Under the pieces are notes generated by a model. The model saw only the letters and a list, made by a program, of their open reading frames with translations. It searched no databases and had not been told where the DNA came from. DNA of 64,000 nt, taken from contig OX485807.1 in assembly GCA_950295325.1 (NCBI GenBank), forward strand, positions 11,621,001-11,685,000. The letters run 5' to 3'. Shown piece after piece: positions 21,465 to 33,497 of this stretch (position 1 is its first letter; the number at the start of each line of letters is the position of its first letter). This stretch comes from Polytrichum commune (Eukaryota; Streptophyta; Polytrichopsida; Polytrichales; Polytrichaceae). A program made the position numbers and the translations under genes.

Positions 21465-22134
21465 GATAAACAATCAACCCCTTCATCTTGCAAACATTGA
21501 TTTTCAATCTGCCGAATTTCATCCGTCATAAGTTTTTTTCTAGGTTGCCCGAGCAGTTTCATAGACCGTGGGATGGGACTCTGTGAATGGATGCCTTGGA
21601 TGTCATTTGCCCACAATCACGCACCCTCCATTCAAAGCGCCTCAGTGATATGGATGGGGTCTTTCTTGATAAGGAATAGGCACCTCTACTATAATAAGAA
21701 TGGGTACAAGCCTGTGCATCAGCAAACGCTATTCTTTATCATAATGAAAACCAAAGATTGTCGACACCACAAAATTTGAAATTGAAATTAAAATCTTGAG
21801 AACTACATTGACACCAGCAATGAAAGAAGTTTCCAGCCAATTAGAGTGTGTGGAAGGGGTTCCTTGGCCCTCGTGCATGCACATTGACTCCAACCACCAT
21901 CGAAAAGAAACTTATTGGCCCATGCACGTACATTTGACTCAACATGCAAGACAAATATAAGCCTCCACCACACGGGAAGAGGAAAACTTCCAATCCAATC
22001 CAATTCAACACCCAAAATTGCATGTAAAGTAGGAATTGTCTATTCTAGGACCACACACTTAACTCGTTTCAAAGTAAATATAGACATATCTCAAAATCGT
22101 GACTCATTGGTTGCTTCGATTGTATCGGCGGACC
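21465..22134. other. No feature seen
   Basis: AT-rich, short overlapping frames on both strands without recognisable motifs. Confidence 0.5.
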
Positions 22135-22147
22135 GTCGATACGCTTC

Positions 22148-22336
22148 TTTTTCTTCTTTTTGAGATAGAAGGCCAACAGGCCAGCGTCAAAGCATAGGAG
22201 GCAGTTGACCACCTGGCAAGTTTTCCGTCAAATAAAGAGGAGATTTCACAGCTGGGAATCGAACTGCCAACCTCTTCTTTGAGATTTGGGTATCTCTCCA
22301 CCATCATCCAGTAGTTTAGGGTCGTCTCGGACCACT
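22148..22336 (-). mobile_element. SINE family copy 1
   Basis: Read on the minus strand it begins GGTCCGAGACGACCC and contains ATGGTGGAGAGATACCCAAA and a Pol III B-box-like TTGGCAGTTCGATTCCC. It ends in an A-rich tail (AAAAAGAAGAAAAAGAAG). The flanks carry a 13-bp target duplication with one mismatch: GTCGATACGCTTC (22135-22147) and GTCGATACACTTC (22337-22349). Related copies are at 25438-25600 and 52600-52762. The tRNA-related assignment rests on the B-box-like word and the tail. Confidence 0.7.
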
Positions 22337-22559
22337 GTCGATACACTTCCATTATATCTAAATTCAATGAAGATGTGTGAATCCTCAACGATAACCTCAA
22401 TATTATGACATCGATTTTTATGGAAGAAACCAATTATATGATTATTTGACGTTAATATATAACTAAAATTTAAGAAATAAATGTTAGAATAAAAAATGCT
22501 ATAATATTTTAATAATCGACTCTACATATTCTATCGCAGGATCCTATCATGCATTTCAT

Positions 22560-22760
22560 ATGAGGATCCTATCCTAGAATTCAACATGTTATAATTCTAG
22601 CCTTGGACTTAGTTCAATTTTACATAAATATCATAACTTTATCTACCGTCACATGTCTTACACTTAAAGGGACACTTGTGACTTGGGGTAAATACCCTTG
22701 AGTTATTCTTTGACCAAAACATTTGAAGTTTCTTCAAATAACCATGGATGTATATGTGAG
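22560..22760 (+). repeat. Local repeat F, copy 1
   Basis: Contains CTTGGACTTAGT, GGGTAAATACCCTTGAGTTA, CTTTGACCAAAACATTTGAAG and CCATGGATGTATATGTGA. The same order recurs at 23785-24013 and 24585-24700 in direct orientation, with a unit of about 205 bp where adjacent. It is separated from copy 2 by a CACTA-like element and other DNA. Confidence 0.7.
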
Positions 22761-22815
22761 CCAAATTTTTAGGCTAATAGTTTCACCAAATGCAACTTGA
22801 TGAAATTAGCAGCTA

Positions 22816-23214
22816 CACTAAATAGGTAGATTAGTGTTGGAAACACTAATAGTCGACGGAAACGCTAAATGTCAATTGTCTTCATAGTGTTAGAACACTA
22901 AATGTCAACTCTAACACTATTTGTACCAATTAGTAACTTTGAATATTTACAAAAGCGCATTTAGTGTTAGATGGCATTTTTTGTAGATCTTCAAATGAAA
23001 AATTGGAGGTAGAATATGTGAGCCTCATAGAAAATGTAATATGCTAGGAATTTGATATTACAAAATTTAAACTTAATGGAACTCAACTTTGACAATGCAA
23101 AATAAAGACAAAGGAAATTGTAACATAATTGTACTTTCAAGTGACATTTAGTGTTTTGGGTAACTATTGGCTCTAACACTAATCTTCGTCTAACACTAAT
23201 CTACCTATTTAGTG
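22816..23214. mobile_element. CACTA-like mini-element
   Basis: Starts CACTAAATAGGTAGATTAGT and ends with the exact inverted partner closing ...TATTTAGTG. The perfect TIR is about 24 bp, with TA on both outer sides. Subterminal TAGTGTT / AACACTA words occur repeatedly, as in CACTA (En/Spm-type) elements. At 399 bp it encodes nothing. CACTA elements usually make 3-bp target duplications, and only TA matches here. Confidence 0.65.
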
Positions 23215-23216
23215 TA

Positions 23217-23784
23217 GTTAGATGAAAGTGATGAACTATGGACAAAGTCACAACTTAGAAACCTCAAGGCAGTTAGAACCATCATCTTCCCCGCCTCCCA
23301 TAAGGAAGCAGGGTGAGGCGGAGAACGCATGCTTTTCTTAAATAGTGAGCGCAAAAAAATCAATAATAGACTTGCCTCCCTTGGCAAGATCGCTACCTGC
23401 AAGATTTTTATTACTATTATTATTATTATCTTTTGATTCATCTCAAAGGGTGTAGAGCCAAGAGAACAATTGTCGAAGGGAACAATTCCCATAATATTGT
23501 GTGAATGCATGCATGTAATGTTATCTTTAAAGAGTGAGAATTTGTCAATAATGTAATGTGGATTATTGTATCTCTATAGATGTAAGGTCGTAGTTTGAAT
23601 GTGATTATAATGTAATGTGTCTTAGGGCGATCATTATTGTCAATTTGCCCAAGTGTATGAATGTTGAGTCAATTAGCATTGAGATATGGAAGGAACGCCA
23701 TGAACATAGTTTGACACTAATTGTATGTAGCAATTAGTTGTAAACTATGAGCGCTTCCAATTGAGAGAGATTGAAGGGGCATTT
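23217..23784. other. No gene seen
   Basis: AT-rich. It holds a short (TTA)n run at 23408-23429 and nothing else I can support. Confidence 0.5.
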
Positions 23785-24013
23785 GGGGGTAAAAATCCCT
23801 AAGTTATTCTTTGATCAAAACACTTGAAGTATGGATGTATATATCACAAAAATATGGTGACGTTGCGTAAATTCATAGTGGTTTGCAAACTTCATGAATC
23901 CTACACTATTAGTCAACATGCTATAATTATGGACTTGGACTTAGTCCATTTACCCATTGTTTATCCATTTTACATATGATGGGATGCTTGAGGTAAATAT
24001 CCTTAAGCTATTC
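23785..24013 (+). repeat. Local repeat F, copy 2 and start of copy 3
   Basis: Copy 2 starts near GGGTAAAAATCCCTAAGTTA and runs through CAAAATATGGTGACGTTGCG. Copy 3 starts near 23990 (GAGGTAAATATCCTTAAGCT) and is cut at 24013 by the G-rich TIR element. Copy 3 resumes at 24585. Confidence 0.7.
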
Positions 24014-24584
24014 CCGCGGGGGGGGGGGGTGGACTCTTCTATGGAAACCTAGATGATGTGCATGGGTGACTATGAAATAAAACCCCCTTATATACGGGAC
24101 ATTTATAGAGGAAAAAAATTGTATGCACACTAACAATAGGCTAGAAAATGGACTCATGTATTCGTACCAAGCTTTTCATTTTAATGTGATCAATGCCTAC
24201 ACTACATACACAAAATATAAATCGTGAAATAAAAACGCCTTAATTACACGTAAAATCCACTTTCACTTTCCATTGAGATATACATTGAATGTTTTTTCAT
24301 CCATGGGATATAAATCCATGATAATAATACGACCCTAAAACACGCCCTTTGGACGAATAAGGTAAATTGGATGAAACTAGCACATCAGTTGTCAATTTTC
24401 CTCTAAATTTTAGGAACCCTTTTTGTACATCTACCTTTAGTTATAAATTCTTGATAGTATTTCTAAACATATACTCTAAAGAAGAAGAAAATACATCTCC
24501 CTTATATATCCTATGCAAATTATACCCCTTCCTACACTCAGGTCAATTAGCTCATACGTGGTATGAAGAGTCCAGCCCCCGGGG
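24014..24584. mobile_element. G-rich TIR element inserted in repeat F
   Basis: The left end is CCGCG followed by a G run and TGGACTCTTC (24014-24039). The right end is GAAGAGTCCAGCCCCCGGGG (24565-24584). These are inverted partners. Repeat F is interrupted exactly at both ends: GCTATT stands before and TTAGTCCTTGATCAATGCAC after, where uninterrupted copies read GTTATTCTTTGATCAAAACA. The 24510-24580 part also matches the start of the sequence at 49874 in reverse. No frame is recognised inside. Confidence 0.6.
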
Positions 24585-24720
24585 TTAGTCCTTGATCAAT
24601 GCACTTGAAGTTTCTCAAGTAACCATGGATGGATGGATGAATGGATATGTCACAAGAATAGTGGTGACAATGCATAAACTTCAAAGTGGTCTACAAACTT
24701 CGCGAAGCATAGGTGATGGC
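24585..24720 (+). repeat. Local repeat F, copy 3 continued
   Basis: TTGATCAATGCACTTGAAG, then GTAACCATGGATGGATGG, GTCACAAGAATAGTGGTGAC and CAAACTTCGCGAAGC match the corresponding part of copy 2. Confidence 0.7.
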
Positions 24721-25437
24721 AAATGCGACTTTCTTCTTCTTCTTCTTCTTCTTCTCCTCCACTCGTAGGGATGCGTGTGGCCGATGCATGGGTGTTTAAG
24801 TTAGCGGCGGCCCCGCGCTTGAAGAAATTGGATATTAGTACTTGAGTGGCTTGGTTGGGTGGTTCTCGGCAATTCAACCCGGAGTCATCCGGTCCACGCT
24901 AGCTTGTCATTTAATTGTGGGAAAAGGTTGTGTCGTGGAACTCTCCGCACCTCAATCAATCGAAATGTTATTCTAACATAATTTATTGCACAATAGGAGT
25001 TGTTGAGATATATATCACTTGGGTAGTTGATACTCCCGGCCGCCCTAGGATGGTCAAATTTTCAATGTTGATGCTCACCACGGCCCCTAGGTGCTTTGAC
25101 ATTATTTGCCTTCACGGGCCTACTATGTAGAGTTAGTTGATGGTCTACGGTAAGATCTTACGAAAGATGAAGATGAATGAGGTCTTTGACACAAGCACAA
25201 AAGTTGTTTCAATCGTTTAAGTATGCGGCTTCAAATGTGAACAATTGGGCAAGTTCATAGTGTTCTTTTAAGACGGCGAAAGTTTTCTTGAGGCCGCCTT
25301 ATGTGGAGATGAAGGTTTTCACTTTGTGCGTATGTATGAAAGCTTTCAAAGTCATTAGAGCAAAGAATTTGCACACGTCGTAGTTATCCGTGGGGGTTAA
25401 TCTCTGTATTTTATTCTAAGAATTTGGTGTGTTTGAG
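24721..25437. other. No gene seen; (TTC)n microsatellite
   Basis: (TTC)n at 24729-24756, then moderately GC-richer DNA with short frames that match nothing I know. Confidence 0.5.
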
Positions 25438-25600
25438 GTTTGAGATGACCTTAAACTACCATATGATAGGGGGAAGGTACCCAAACCAAACGGAGTGGTT
25501 GGCAGTTCGATTCCCGGCCGTGAAATCATCTCTCTACTTGACAAAAACCAGCCAGGTGGTCAAGCGCCTCTGGTGTTCCAAAGAAAGAAAAAGAAAAGAC
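25438..25600 (+). mobile_element. SINE family copy 2
   Basis: Same order of words as the copy at 22148-22336: GAGATGACCTTAAACTACC, GGTACCCAAACC, GTTGGCAGTTCGATTCCCGG, CCAGGTGGTCAAGCGCCTC. The tail is AAAGAAAGAAAAAGAAAAG. I could not find a clear target duplication. Confidence 0.7.
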
Positions 25601-26578
25601 TTGTCTAAAGGATATTTTTTGGGGAGGCATTAAGCAATGTTATGTGAATACTCTATGAATATACTCAAATGTGGATTTTGGTGACTCTATCTTACTTCTT
25701 CTTTTTAAACCTTGCTTTTCTCACCTCTCAATTATATATTACACCCTATCTTCGGACTCGCATGTATGTCTAAGGCCAATGTAGTGGACCCCACCCCAAA
25801 GAAGCATCACACAAAGTGTTTAAAACAATCAAGCTCTAGTGTTGAAGTTGTCATGCTTTTGAATCTTACGTTTCTTATCCAAGACAAATGTACTGAAATG
25901 TGCAATTAGGTTGCCTTTGTGAATAACTCATGTCTTTACCCTTGCAAGTTATCTTGGGTCAAAATCAAATCACAATGGCTTTGCTTAATCATCTGTATAG
26001 CAACCACAATGAAAGAGATTTACTCTGTTTTGTTATTGTGATGATAAGTATTCAAAATAATGTGGAAGGTCAATAAATTAGTGTGAGGCAACCTAATGGC
26101 ACATATCAGTGTGCAATTACTAGATTGCTTTACATGACAATGCAAAATCAAGATTTATGCCAAGTTAGACAAGTCAATCATACCTTACATGACTCCAATG
26201 ACCCAAATGCTCCAAACTCGCAATTAAATATACCATAGAAGACTCTCAATTCTGACAAATTATGCCACGTGTCATTCATTCATTGGTCTAAACCCACTTG
26301 AGTCATTCAGAAAAAAATCCGGGCAATTTAGGTTCAAGGATTGATTACCAAAGTGAAAGTGCAATAAAGGCACAAATAAATAATGTATATGGTGGATGGT
26401 GCTGAAACAATCACTTGAAGCGTTGAGCAAGTAACAATATTATTTATATCTAGAACTGTTTTATTTCTTATTGTCAGTGATTGATAGGAGATTTCGACAC
26501 ACCAAAGTTTTATTGTTTAAGATTTTAGGGTGTTGGTTCTAGATGGGCTGTTGGTTTCAACATCATCTACCTTGGAAA
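25601..26578. other. No feature seen
   Basis: AT-rich DNA without recognisable coding or repeat structure. Confidence 0.5.
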
Positions 26579-26814
26579 GAGGGAATTATGGCATACAAGC
26601 ATACCTCTCATACATATGACATAAAAACCCCTGAAATGATATGTAGTCCGGATGTTATTTTTTGCAGAGTTGATTTGACATTGTAATTAGTTTCTAGAAC
26701 CCCAAATTAGTGTATCGGTGATCATGTGAGATGAATTGGCAACAAACCTAGAGAGGGTCAAGTTTTTAATGCCAGATGGATGAGAGATATGCGCGTACAT
26801 GATAATTCCCTCTC
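26579..26814. mobile_element. MITE family M, copy 1
   Basis: The left end is GAGGGAATTATGGCATACAAGCATACCTCTCAT (26579-26611, key words GAGGGAATT and ACCTCTCAT). The right end, read inward, is GAGAGGGAATTATCATGTAC and then ATCTCTCATCCATC. The interior matches the copy at 38735-38960, including GATTTGACA, AATTAG and GAGATGAAT words. About 236 bp, non-coding. Confidence 0.65.
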
Positions 26815-29800
26815 TCCATCTACCTCTAAGGCACATACGTAATCAATATGCATTTGAAATCCTTGATATTCAAGCTCGAGGTAGAGAACCATAACCCAAC
26901 TTAACGATCGCTTCGATAACCTAGATATTGGGCACGGACAATAAAAAGAGTTGTGAGACTACTTTGCGATTATAAGTAAAGGGCAACGGTGCCACTTATC
27001 ACGAGTCATACGAGACTTTGAGAACGCTACTTTTAGGCTCCACTACACCAGTTTGGAGGAACGACTACAAATAAGATTTGCGGGCACCAATGCCAAAGTT
27101 GATGCAGTTGAACTCGGCTTTATGCACATTAACTTATAGAAGGTTAAAGGGAAGGGGGAGAAAGGGGGGGGGGGGTCCCATCAAGCGGCCAATGAATAGA
27201 GTCGGCAAGCTTGTAGGAGTAATGGCCATAAATGCAATAATGCAATCCTTCACCAAAATGTATTTGGAGGCCGGCCGTCCATGGCCGTCCGGAAGGTGGG
27301 ACCCACCCCTCTACTCTAACCTACACACACACACACCAACTAAAAGGGCCATCACGAGATGAGGCGGCCGACCATATGGGAGACCATAACGGCCATGTAG
27401 GCCCATTCCATAGTAGGCCCATCCAATTTGTTTATGCATAAATCCAACATTTGCCTTTTGGCTTTCACATTTTAAATGGTTCTTGGGATTTCGTTGTAAA
27501 TATCCCACGGTTACGGGTTTCCGGGGATGATGACAAATCCGCCCTCCCAAACAGACAATCTTTCCACCCTCGCTCGCCACTCTAGCGCTAGCTAGCTTGC
27601 TTCCTTCCTTATTAGCTTCCCGTTTGCTTAGGAAAAGGTTCATTGCACCACGTTGGTCCAAGCTCGGGCCCCACCGATGTCTTTGCAAGATTAATCTTGA
27701 GTTGGTCGGTTCTAGTTCTCGGTGGAAGGTGTGGCCATGTGGGCCTCCGGGCCCCACCATAACTGCCAACACGCATGTCCCACGCCACACGTACATGGAA
27801 ATTTCGCCCCAAAATAATTTATTTTTTGTTTATTTTAATCCTAAGCCATACGACACCTCACTTTGTCACAAAGCAATGCACGCGAAATCCTATTTTAAGT
27901 CCCGACATTGCTATTGGCTACCATCTAGTCTTTAGAGGAAGCACGGACAAGGCAACTTCTTTCTCCGTCCATCCATTTTTTCCCCCCAAAGTTAGCTTAT
28001 GGCCCCTATCTAGTTGGGGGGGGGGGGGGGACCAAAACCATAACACTAAGTACGTGTTGAGTTGTGTAAAATAAGAGGCATGTTCTTTGCATGATAACCA
28101 CGACACTAAACATTGTATTTGTCATTCCTTGTAAAAGACACTTAATATTGTATTTGTCATCCAACTTTCAATCATCCATAATGGAACTTGTAAACTCATT
28201 CATAAGTATCATCAGAATAAATACCACATTGAATTTAATTGCCCTATGACACTAAATACATGTATTTAGTGTACTACTCTCTTTTTGAGCCACCTTCGAT
28301 TTCTATAATCATACACTCTAATGTTTGATGGAATGGAGAAATGTATTTAAGAACGTTGGTTCACTTAGTGTGAATGTTGTATTCTTAGTTGTTACTTGGA
28401 AGGATAGGCCTCGGATGAGCACTATGTCTTGATTCCCACCCGGGCTACGCTGTTTCGGCCGGGTAGGTTGTATTTTGGGTTCTTCTGCAATCGAATTTTC
28501 AATTTGTGCCAAAATAGAAAAAAAAAAAAAGAGGTTGTATTTCTTAGATGGCCAAGCATGTGGAGACGGACCCAATATCAAAGCCAATATCAAGGGCAAA
28601 TACAAATACATCATTCCACAACAAAACTTATCTCCCAACCCGGATTATTGTATGTATTGAAAGTGAAAAAACTCCACAACTCTTTGAAAAACCTTGTTGT
28701 GAGAATATTCCGGGAGTCTCGATCTATGATATAAATGAACCCACTAGAACGTTGAGACGTCACAAGAATATTCAAGTGAATGTGCGAAACGAGGCACACC
28801 TCGACCACACTTCGTTGAAGTAGTACACACACCTACGAGCTAGCGCACATGGCAAGGTGCTACTAACTAACCTCCTCCTCCTTGTTGCCATTATCATAAG
28901 CTACGGTTGAGCTTATACATGGTATCCTTCCTTCCTTTCCTTTCCTTTTCTTTCTTTCCGGGTCGGGGTTTGCTAGATATTTCCTCCGTGGTCGGGTCGG
29001 CACTATCCGTTGCCGTGAAAAGCCGAGCCGATGCCCAAAGCCTTTCCCCACCCTTGAACAAGCGCCAACCGCCGGCATGCACGTTTTTAACCGCCTATAG
29101 CTTCACGGAACTATGAACTTAGGGGCCATGTTTTTCACTCCTCCTCCTTCTTCATCTTCTTCGTGTTTCCGGTTTCCCGATCTCAAGTCATGACCCACTC
29201 TAAGCGGATGATACCGTATCAAAGTTGGTAAGTATTTCACATCCTTTCTCTTCGAAACGCATGTAATCAATCCGTGAGCCACTTGAGTTCCGTTATAACC
29301 GTATCAAACGACGAAAGTATCTTCTATGCAAGCCCACCATCGAAAGATGCCGTCAAGAGAAGAAGGAAAAAAAAGGGCTTCCGGTCTCGCCACACTTTAT
29401 GTTGGCATTGTAATTGGGTAGAAACCAATGTGGTACTAGTATAGATTAGGTGAAAGCATGGTACCGATAACCACCAACGATGGTGTGATGAAATCATACT
29501 TGTGGGTATGTGAAGGTGAGAGAATCTTTGTGTACTCGGCTTATTATTTTGGTCAATCTCATTCTATATCATGGTCATATGAGGATGACGTTACATGAGT
29601 ACGAAGATTTTTGCATGCAAATGGTATCATGAATGAGAACATTAAATCATCCATGACCTTGATGGTAAACTAAGGATACATCCCTAAAACATGACGATCG
29701 ATAGCAATAGCAATGCATCACCTTTTTCATTTTCATTCACATGTGGAACTTCGATACACGCATATCTCAATTGGAGTTTTGATGCAATGGAACCTAAGCA

Positions 29801-30794
29801 TATCATAGGCTTTATTTGCAAACAAGACTTTTGTTGTTTTTTGGGTTCACTAAACGATTTGATTGACCTAGAAATTGTTGCGTTTGCATTTTCTTGTTCA
29901 CAACCTCTATTAGGAGGGGAAAAAGGATGCATGCCGTGATTATTGTCACGTTCCGGTGGTTTCACTTGAATATGAAAGGCTTTGATTCCATTATGAATTA
30001 CAAGCCCAATGGAAGAGTGACACATCGATACACTTTGGAGCACAAGTCCATGGACCTCAAGACCGTACTTACAATGTACATGGACCTTAAGGCCATGGAA
30101 GATCGCTTGCTTTTCAATATACAATGTACTTGCAAAAGAATTGTTTTCGGCTCACATCATAGTTAATTTCCCGTTGAGGAATCGAGAGGCGGTTAGCTCC
30201 ATTCCACAAACTACAAGTTCCCTCTACAATGTGCCGGCCCACGATTATTGGCCTTCTAGAAATCAAGCAATCCTCCATGTAGATGGGAGGTCGAAGATTT
30301 GTTGTTTAATGGGTTTCGCCGACTTGGCCAACACATCGGAGTGTGCCCTTTAGCGATGTTGTGAAGGATGGTTGTAGGCTAGGATGGTCTTAGTCACTTT
30401 TAGATTAGCTCGTGCTCTAATAAACTAGGGTAAGTTTGTAAGATATTGGAATAATTAGTCACGACGTAGGATGATGAGATGGAGAAACGATAGCCGTCGG
30501 AGTCAAATCTAGATTATGTGGATGAGATGCGTCCACGCGACAAATTGCAACCGGAACACGATACGCAAACCAATGGAATGAGTGTAAGACGGATTTGGAT
30601 GAGACTTTGTCAAAAGGCAAGAGAGATGCTTCCGAGTCTTCACCAAGAGAGATGTAGGTAGGCATGTTTGGCATTGGCTTTCGAAGGGTCTTGACTCACT
30701 CCCGACTCCCAAAGCGAGCCATCCTCCTAGCCCGCCCACTCAATAGGAATGCCCATTGAAGGGTCACATTACTCAAGGTAAGTTACGAGGCCTT
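26815..30794. other. Mixed AT/GC DNA, no convincing gene
   Basis: Contains poly-G tracts at 27164-27175 and 28016-28030, and a 22-bp perfect palindrome at 28250-28271. GC-richer patches occur near 27200-27800 and 28900-29250. Donor-like GTAAGT words follow near 29230 and 30777, but no exon chain could be built and the short frames resemble no family I know. A decayed or non-coding exon cannot be excluded. Confidence 0.4.
28250..28271. repeat. 22-bp perfect palindrome
   Basis: CACTAAATACA at 28250-28260 is followed directly by TGTATTTAGTG. It is flanked by two direct ATTGTATTTGTCAT-containing words at about 28100 and 28145. It resembles CACTA subterminal words but no full element was delimited. 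Confidence 0.6.
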
Positions 30795-31000
30795 ATGAAA
30801 GGAGACGAAATGAAATCGATCGCAAAGTCCATGAAGTCAAAAGACTCTTGGACTTAGAAGTAAGTACATGAAGGTAGGTCCAAAAAAAGCAAGGGGGGGG
30901 GGGTGGGGCTAATTTCTTAGAGTAACAAAGTGTACGTAGTGGCTTATGTGAGATAATAGTCAATATCAACTTAATGATCTAGTTGGTAGAAAGATTCGAG
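30795..31000 (-). mobile_element. LINE 3'-tail fragment
   Basis: Aligns in order with the 3' tail of the LINE at 49035-49200: GAAATGAAATCGA, CAAAGTCC/CAAAGCCC, CAAAAGACTC/CAAAAGGCTT, AATTTCTTAGAGTAACA/AATTTCCTAGAGTGACA, TGTGAGATA/CATGAGATAG. An 11-G run (30893-30903) interrupts it. No domain remains. Confidence 0.5.
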
Positions 31001-32164
31001 ACTATCTAGGGCTACATCCTGAAACGTGGAAAGGAACCTCTATAATGGAGATGTTACACGGACAATCCAACACAAAATGTGAACATGTTATCTCTATGGA
31101 TCAAGATAGTCAAGCACCAGCCAATTCCAATTATATGGTCATTCTTCTTAATCGAGCAAATAGTTTTGAGTGACATATGGCAAAGATTAATTAAGTTTGG
31201 AATGCACAAAGAGGCATGTTATCGGTGAGAGATTTTTATTTATTCATGATGAATTAAGTATTCTAAGTTCATTAACCCTTGTTGACATGATTGAAAGGGC
31301 TGATATAATCACTTGAAGAGAGTGAGAGAATGTCCTTTGACTTCCTTAGAATCTTAGATCTCAACTATGATAATGAAATTTGAAATTACAAATTTCATGA
31401 TCCACAATTGCTAACCAGATGAGACCATTACAACGTTCGTAATTGTATGTGGAGTTGGAAGTGCTCAATTATGGCCACACACCTTAAATTGGCTTTGGCT
31501 CGGTGCCATCGGAAAGCGTCGGTGACCGATGCATCCGATTGGGTAGCACCATCCGTGACCCATATTCTAAGTGGTGGAGAACATCCCAAACCCTCCTAAC
31601 TTAAATCCAAATCCACATGCATAAAACATACTTTTGGATGCCTTTGGTTGATATGCTATTGTGGCCACTCAACATCTAACTTATCTATCTAGTGTGCAAG
31701 CTCATGCTTTTGTATGGTCCACACTCGGTATCTAGTGGAGGGCCTATGAGGATTTAAGCTTACTTTTCACCTTGGGCCAACAATCCAAGGCTCTCGAAGA
31801 CACCCTTCCATTGGCCCAACCATAGGTTACATGATTTCTTTGAATCCAACTACGTGGGCATGGGGCCTTGGTCGCCGGCACAAGAGTACCAATCTTTTTG
31901 TCTTGCTTGGGACTAAAGTGTTGGCGCCTTAAGAATGTGCCATGTTATACTTTGACCAATAAGGCCGCTCGGTTTTCAAGACGTTCCGGGGCCTTCTCTC
32001 GGTTCCTTGCTTTAAAATAAACCATGGCGACCGGTTGCAGCTACTACTTGTTCTATATCTTCTAATTCGATTGTTGTGGATTAGCATTTGGAGTTATGTA
32101 GTGCTATCGTAGTTTCCCACAAGGATGCCGGATTTTTAAATCAATATAACCAAAGACATGGGAA
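31001..32164. other. No feature seen
   Basis: No coding signal or clear repeat identified. Confidence 0.5.
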
Positions 32165-32972
32165 AGGGGGAATATTGTATACAAGCCCATGTCTCATCCA
32201 TCCAACATACAAAAAGCTTGATCCCCTATAGGTTTGTGGACAATCCATCTCAAATGACTTGGACTAGCCTAATTCGGGGTCTATTTAGCTAGTCCCTTTG
32301 TCAGATAAACTAAACAAACCCAACTCCAAGTTGCATACTACATTGATTTTCTCGATTAGTGTGTGTGGTACTAATTCCTGAAACATGCATTATTTTGTCA
32401 AATCTCAAAATTAGCGAGGGCTGAAGTTGTTATTGAGTGGTATTAAATTATGAATACATGCTCATATACCATACATTTTAAGATAACTAGTGCATGATTT
32501 AATTTGGTAAGCTCAGAGAGAATCCTTCTTCTTCGTTTTAGTTGTGCCACTCAATCGCAAGGAATCTCCTAACACCAAGAAACCAAAGAGCGCTTGCATT
32601 GAGAGTTTCCAGCACTCTGACACTTTGAGCTCCTGAACCTCTAGATCTTCTGGTAGCACTAATTCATGAAAGAAGTTTAGTATCACCTTCCCTGATTTTA
32701 CCACACCCACTACTAGCCCATCCTCATTAATTGGGTTAATCAATGTACTTCACGGCCGGGGCTAGATGCCCACCTCTTTGGGGTTGGCTCCAACCACTAA
32801 TATCCAAGGTGAAAACGTAGTCTAATATATTACATTTTTTATTTTTTTTTGAAGATAGATTGAATGAGAGGTACGCTCCTATATGGTAATTCCCTCTATC
32901 ATATAAAAGCCATGAAAAAGTCATATAGAAGCCCCCTTTTATGTGGGGCTTCTATGTGATGATTCCCTCTCT
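32165..32972. mobile_element. MITE family M, disrupted copy or two partial copies
   Basis: A left-end-like segment (GGGGGAATATTGTATACAAG, then TCTCATCCATCCAACATA) is at 32165-32210. A right-end-like segment (ATGAGAGGTACGCTCC, then GGTAATTCCCTCT) is at about 32865-32898, with another GATGATTCCCTCTCTCC near 32960. The 9-bp arms AGAAGCCCC / GGGGCTTCT lie between the last two. Whether this is one copy with an insertion is not resolved. Confidence 0.35.
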
Positions 32973-33267
32973 CCAAAAACATGTATTGGGCACCAATGAA
33001 CGGGAAGAATTGGTTGCTAGTTACAGATGAACCAGTTGAGTTTGAGAAATAACCATGTGAAGTTCAAGACTCTAGGAAAACTACCGATTATTACAAAGGA
33101 ATCTATGGAACATGTCTCAAATTAACAAAGAAAAAGAAAAACAACACAAACTGGTTGGACTTGGAAACACAAGGATCTTGACCGATTATGCCCAATAATA
33201 ACCCTGGACATTGTTGGCCACTTTATAGAATATAATAGTTGGTAAAAAGTTACATTCTCTATAAGGA

Positions 33268-33357
33268 GGCTGGGGCGAAATAACTTGTACATTGGTTCCT
33301 TGGAGGCAGGGGTTATGGCATCCAACAAGGAATGATTAAATGGGTTGGTTCGCCCAA
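33268..33357 (+). mobile_element. Small palindromic element P, copy 1
   Basis: GGGGCGAA, GTACATTGGTTCCTTGGAGG, GGCATCCAACAAGGAATGA and TGGGTTGGTTCGCCCAAATC match the reverse complement of 48245-48339 in order. The left TIR is more decayed than in the other copy. Confidence 0.65.
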
Positions 33358-33497
33358 ATCAAGGTGTGTATATAGTATTGCATTCAATTTTCAATTACTT
33401 TATTTGAGACAAATGGGCAATTATAATATTGAATCTTTCAGACAACATTTATCATCTAATTAATGCATAGCAACAATTTGCATAACATTACTAAGTA

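Noticed and set aside
27311-27796. 161-codon minus-strand frame in a GC-richer patch
   Set aside because: No family resemblance, overlapping equally long frames on the other strand, no splice or promoter structure that holds together.
29112-30790. GTAAGT donor-like sites near 29230 and 30777 suggesting an intron-containing gene
   Set aside because: Such words are frequent by chance. No matching acceptors with coding sequence on both sides were found.
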